Below are positions 59,371-64,000 of a stretch of 64,000 nucleotides of DNA, piece after piece. Within the stretch, counting starts at the first letter, position 1. Every line of letters begins with the position of its first letter. The stretch is from Stichopus chloronotus (taxonomy: Eukaryota; Echinodermata; Holothuroidea; Aspidochirotida; Stichopodidae). The stretch lies in NCBI GenBank assembly GCA_021234535.1, contig CM037830.1, positions 34,828,937 through 34,892,936 on the forward strand, given 5' to 3'. Made by a program: the position numbers and the translations under genes. The notes beneath the pieces are model-generated. The model saw only the letters and a program-made list of their open reading frames with translations, was not told the DNA's origin and made no database searches.

Positions 59371-61499
59371 GGTGAACTCCAGTTCCTGCCAATACTTCAT
59401 TTTTTATTCACCACTTTGTTGGAGCGAATACATACAACAAACTAATTTTGGCAAAGATATGATAGATATTGAGAAATCAGCGATATTCTGGTCAGACTGC
59501 CATTTTCAGCCATTCACCATAAGTGAAAGGAAGAACAAGGAAACTTATTAGAACAGACATGTATAGGTGTTAAGATGTAAAAGGAACCAATTTTGGGGAA
59601 CCTGAACACACTAATCATCAATCAATCGATCAATCAGTAGGCCTTTATGCATCCCCCTATACAGTAGTGGCATATATACTACAAGGAAAGGAACCCCTAG
59701 ATTTTTTTCCCATACCTTCTGCTGGAAATGTTTGCTTATGTTTATATTTTGTCTGCAAAATTAAAAAAAGGGAAATTCTACAAAGTAAATGCATTTAAGT
59801 TCCGACATGCAGTAAAGGAGGGTCCATCACCTTGAGAGTGATGTCCTTTTTCAAGGTACCATAAAGTATTTCTACGGAAAACTATTATTTTGTCAAATGT
59901 GACAACGGAAATCCCTCATGTTTACAGATGTTGTTTCTTGTCCAAGATTTTTTCCCTCTATAACCTCATGAACAATGTGTTCCCCGCCCCCCGCCATACT
60001 GCTGGTAAGTCGTTTGATGTGAAAAAGAGAACAAAAAAGGGAATTACAAGCCTAAGTAACTTTCAATCCTTGACAACTACTCAGCTTCTTAAATTGAACA
60101 TTGGTATTTCAAAGTCTTAATTGACACAAGCAGGTAACTGCTGGATTTGTCAGAATGAAAACACTGAGATAAAGCAATGCCATGAAAAAGTCTGTAACAG
60201 ATCCATGATCTAATGACAGATGCCCCTGAAGCTATAGTGGAACCAAGTTCAATTTCCGATGGGTCTGCATCAAGTGAACCACAGCTGAATTATAAAGGTG
60301 GTGAAAGTAGGCTGCCATACAGGCCCTAGCCTTCAGGAAACTTGTTTCCAAACTTAGAAAGAAAACGAATGTAACAAACAGCCATGGGTAGAGTTTTCAA
60401 ATTCATTCTATTTTCTTTGATAAATGGATCACATTTTACCAACTTTCTAATGTCACAAACATTTTATATTCCATGCTGGACACTCACAGAATGTGTACAT
60501 CAGGGAAATCTTTTTCAAGTCATTCTCAAATGCTTCAAAGTCGTCAAATTTGAATTTACTCATTCATCAAGCCGTCATAGGCACGACCCTATCTTGGCAC
60601 ATGCCTACAAGTCACCGTACATGATGATTTGTTGCGTTGCAACATCGTACATGCTTTGCTCACTTTCATATCCACTTCTCTGATTGGTTGTATCAACTTT
60701 GATCGGTGACTGGTCATGTGATGTTTGGGTGAATTATCAAAGTTATTCACACCAAATGTTTGGGAGAACAACCAGAACCTTAAGTTAACACTTAACTTTG
60801 GGTTAGGCCTAATGCTTAGCTTTGATCATCCCACAAAGCATTAGCATAGCCTGATATATCACATGATTGTGAAACACAGGCCAGTGCAGAGTCCTACTTG
60901 CACAGGCAAATCTTGTAAGGGGTTGAGTTACCAGTCTGCATTCCATGCACTACAATGCAAAGATCTTCGGCGTGAGCGCCAACTCTTTCGTGGCATAGCG
61001 GCAGGATGTCGTAGATGAAAAAAATCAGCCTTGGTGTACAACTTGCAAGGCCTGTAGCGCAATCACTGTACACTTTGCAGCTACAAAAGTTTCTGTTGTT
61101 AATGTGTCCACTAAATTAACAACAAGTCCACTCAAAATATGATTATTCCCTGCCAAGTATGGGAGAACGGGTGTATTGTATGCTCCAAGGTTGGAAGCAC
61201 AAACACCGTACAGTAGGTTATGTTATGTTGCATTAAGAGGTACTGTATATAGTACCTGTGTTTGTTTATAAACGCTAACACCTTGGCAACTTCAGCGTTG
61301 GCTTTACATGGAATGCACCCTGGTTGAGTTAGGCCGCCTTTGTGGTATAATTTGGCCCTAGCCTAGGCCTACATCCGCCCAAGTGACTGCAATATACGCC
61401 TACGTACAGTAGGCCCTATATTGAAACTCTTCACACAGGTTGCACATACTAGTTGCCACAGCCTAGGCCTACGTACAGTACTAACATAATTTAGCTAGT
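59371..61499. other. Right flank, no supportable gene
   Basis: Non-coding in appearance. The stretch at 61360-61480 has several TAGGCCTAC or CCTAGGCCTACGTA words of the kind that are frequent in echinoderm genomes (recalled, not measured). Confidence 0.5.
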
Positions 61500-61860
61500 C
61501 ACATTCTTCTTCTTCTTCTTTTGAAAAATGTTGAAACATCCGAGGACATTGGTACACCACGTACGCGTCGTGAGGTCAATCAAACCCTTAGTGAATTTAT
61601 AATAATCTCCACAGGCTTATGGTGACCAACAGCCCTCTCAATGAGACAGCCAGGAAGATCATTCCAATCCCGAATAGTGTTTGGTATAAAACTGTATTTG
61701 TAGCAATTAGTCCTAGCAGAGGGGGTGCGGTAGTGTAAAGCATGCACGTTGTGAGTTATGCGAGTGGGTTTACAAAGGCCAGACAAAGGGATTAGCTTGA
61801 CCATGGATACCTTTACACCTTTATGTAGTAAATGAAAGTGAAAAGTCAAATTGAATAGGC
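61500..61860 (-). mobile_element. LINE C-terminal fragment with GAA-type microsatellite tail
   Basis: The minus strand encodes about 90 residues including RITHNVHALHYRTPSARTN and then CYKYSFIPNTIRDWNDLP, a signature of the C-terminus of non-LTR retrotransposon polyproteins. The frame ends at about 61580 and is followed by an AGAAGAAGAAGAAG tail (complement of 61505-61522), as expected for a 3' terminus. It is truncated on its 5' side near 61860. Confidence 0.75.
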
Positions 61861-62390
61861 CGACAGGTAATTCATTACCATCGAGCAGTATGTACGAAAA
61901 CCTGAGACTTAAGCGTGCATTTTTATTTTCTTTTTATATTTGGTATAGGCTAGGCCTACTCTGTCAGCCAATACTGGTTGTGCCCAGCTATTGGGTGAAG
62001 ACTAACTTAGGCTAAAGTACCCTAACAAATTAAGCTACGTGGCAACGTCGAAAACCTTAGGTTCCGTGGTTACTAAAATGAAGGTGGTGTTATCTTATTT
62101 GTGTCCTATCTCCTATATTTGAAGGTTTCTACAACACATGGTCTTATGCAAGGCCGGTATAAACTCACGTCAAAAAAAAAATGGAAATTTTAGCCGAGAT
62201 TCGACGCAGGTCTATTAAAGTGCTAGGTTGCTAACACAAGAGGTTCCTTTAACAGCGCGAGGATGCCTTGCCATGCCCTTGGGAACAACGGCCATGTGGC
62301 TTAGCCGGAGCTGACTGCATAAATTAGTGTGTCCGTACCTAGACCTCAATGGTCTACCCGCATAATATTGCAAAATTACGAGAGCATACT
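61861..62390. other. Right flank, nothing identifiable
   Basis: Non-coding. One stretch (62150-62320) has moderately higher GC content, but no tRNA fold or exon was recognised. Confidence 0.45.
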
Positions 62391-62573
62391 AGTGCCATCT
62401 ACATAAATATTTTTAATATGTAATAACAGAGATCAATAGTTCGTCATAACAGATTATTAATCTGCAATTTACAGAATTTACAGATTATTAATCTCAAATT
62501 ACAGATTTTCAATCTGCATTTATAGATTATTTATTTGTTATTACTTACTAAAAATATTTGTATGGATGGCACT
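62391..62573. mobile_element. MITE-like hairpin, about 183 bp
   Basis: Begins AGTGCCATCTACATAAATAT. The reverse complement of its end begins AGTGCCATCCATACAAATAT, and both continue TTTTTA followed by GTAATAACA, giving TIRs of about 37 bp. The AT-rich interior contains repeated ACAGATTATTAATCT and CAATCTGCA palindromes. No clear target duplication was seen. Confidence 0.72.
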
Positions 62574-62739
62574 GGCCGGCCTTCGTATGTTTGTTACTGT
62601 TTCTCTGCCTATATCTCTGCTATACTGCCGAACTTGCCGCGAGGGGACATGTCACAAAATATGACACATCTCGACAAAAAAGAATTCTTAAAAATGACAT
62701 TTCAGGTTAAAATGAAACAAGTCTAAAACTTACTACTTT

Positions 62740-63030
62740 TTACGTTATCTTTTCAAAACCGACAAAATTCAGTAAACTTTTGGAACACGTTTTGCCGAGT
62801 AAGACTATTCCGTCAAAATGGCCCAAATTCTCAATGTGATGAGTTAGAACATAAAATCGCAAGTCAGAAAGTTGTCATTTTGCCGGGTTAGAACAGAGTT
62901 TTGACGAAATGGTCTTTCTCTGCAAAATGACCATTTTCTAAATTAAGTTGGCATTTTGGCGGGATGTAACTCGGCAAAACCACATTTGTCATTTTGACAA
63001 TTAAATTACTTTAAGTCGTCAAAACGTCAA
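62740..63030. repeat. Cluster of degenerate CATTTTGNCGGG-type words in both orientations
   Basis: GTCAAAATGGCC, GTCATTTTGCCGGGTTAGAAC, TTTTGACGAAATGG, GCATTTTGGCGGGATGTAAC, GTCATTTTGACAA and GTCGTCAAAACGTC occur within 290 bp. Spacing is irregular, so this may be a decayed palindromic element. Confidence 0.45.
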
Positions 63031-64000
63031 TATTACGAAAATTTCACTTTTTTTTCTTTTGCACTTTTCTTGTACACTTCCGCACTCTACAGATTTCGTT
63101 TACACCAAATAAACTGGGCAACTTTAGCTTCTCAAGTCCTTGTTATCACCTTCATCCTGTATCTGAAAATGTCTTAGACAAGCATCTACTGTTATACGTT
63201 CTTCGGTGGTTCATATTAAGATTTCCATGGCTATTTGACTTCAGTGTTTGTAGTCTCCATGGTATTAATTTGGCGCAAGGACACTATACACCAGCAAAAA
63301 TCAAGTTAGGCTAGAAACCACCGGCTTAAAAGTTGAAAAGACGGAGGTAGTTGAATAACCATTTGCTTCTCCGCCGGGTGGATCCTACACATTCCCATAG
63401 CCCACTAAGCTATCCTCTCTATTGAAGTTATCGGCAAGTAGTGCTTTCTCATTAAATACTCCAACACCGCCATCCCCTCCCCCGGCAGGCACATACTGAC
63501 CTCGTTCTCTCTTTTTCTATGTTACTGTCTATAGGCGACATGTGTAGCGAGTACCGAAAAATAGACCAGAATATATTCAAAATATCCTCCTCCATAATCC
63601 ATAATAATACTATGAAACAACAGGTCAACCTTCAATCTGCTCCGAGTATTTCGGTGTAAGTGGGGGGGGGGGGGGGAGACGTTTGAATTTGAAACCGCCA
63701 AACTTTTTTGAAAAGGCCAAACAAGTCTATATCATAGAAGCTGCACAGTGACAATAAAGAGAGATAAAACCATTGTGTAACTTTTTCGTCATCATTCCGA
63801 GCTTATGAATAAAGGGCATGATCGGGAAAGTCAAGAACACCATTCATTGTAAAATGCGTCACACTTTCAACATGCAGTTGAACGTACATGGTTGTTGTTT
63901 TTTAATAAGGGGAAAGTGCCTCGTATGATCATTAAAGATTTTTTTTCTTATTTTGTGACAGGAATTTTGGGGTCGTTTGAAACCAATGTCGATCCTCGGC
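63031..64000. other. Right edge, no supportable gene; poly-G run
   Basis: Contains a homopolymer of about 17 G near 63661-63677. Nothing coding was recognised. Confidence 0.5.

Noticed and set aside
63661..63677. Poly-G run (and poly-C at about 57036) as regulatory or G-quadruplex sites
   Set aside because: Simple homopolymers prone to sequencing error; no separate G-tracts forming a defined quadruplex pattern.

Overview
The window looks like a piece of an animal genome. Coding sequence is split by GT-AG introns, all small exons are phase 1-1, and the introns carry decayed LINEs, hAT-like elements and MITEs. Kazal exons, Tx1-like and CR1-like LINE ends and frequent TAGGCCTA-type words suggest a marine invertebrate deuterostome, perhaps an echinoderm. 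This placement is weak because no orthologue could be searched. No prokaryotic genes, CRISPR arrays or RNA genes were seen.

One gene accounts for all the coding sequence I can support, and it lies on the MINUS strand. Its 5' end (signal peptide, promoter) was not found and is probably to the right of 57620 or outside the window. Going downstream (right to left), four exons each encode a Kazal-type module: 57620-57459, 54176-54018, 51722-51558 and 46589-46395. The fourth splices in phase into an enormous exon that starts at 37090 and is still open at base 1. That exon is at least 37.09 kb long, about 12,360 codons without a stop. It encodes 9 N-glycosylation sequons in a 63-bp repeat block (about 36286-36985), a degenerate linker, then roughly 300 copies of a 39-residue (117-bp) Ser/Thr/Glu-rich unit. 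Each unit is about half Ser/Thr and strongly acidic, as in a giant mucin. The likely product is a secreted, gel-forming or surface-coating mucin-like protein with a protease-inhibitor-like head.

The repeat array is organised like a coding satellite. A constant 26-residue backbone carries one of three 13-residue cassettes. Units are grouped into a higher-order repeat of 13 units (1,527 bp), with 11- and 15-unit versions. Six copies of a non-repetitive 188-bp island interrupt the array. Large antisense open frames on the plus strand (the longest covers 40-24465) are shadows of this exon, not genes.

The introns (37.1-46.4, 46.6-51.6, 51.7-54.0 and 54.2-57.5 kb) and the right flank (57.6-64 kb) hold: a 2.18-kb hAT-like element with TIRs and a 9-bp target duplication; a tandem array of about 144 bp rich in AGGTCA-type motifs; a decayed Tx1/L1-like LINE with a 535-bp internal duplication, into one copy of which a 375-bp hAT-like MITE has inserted; a CR1/Jockey-like LINE end; a degenerate fifth Kazal exon; an inverted-repeat family; a second LINE end; and a MITE-like hairpin. 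The rest is AT-rich non-coding sequence in which I see nothing.
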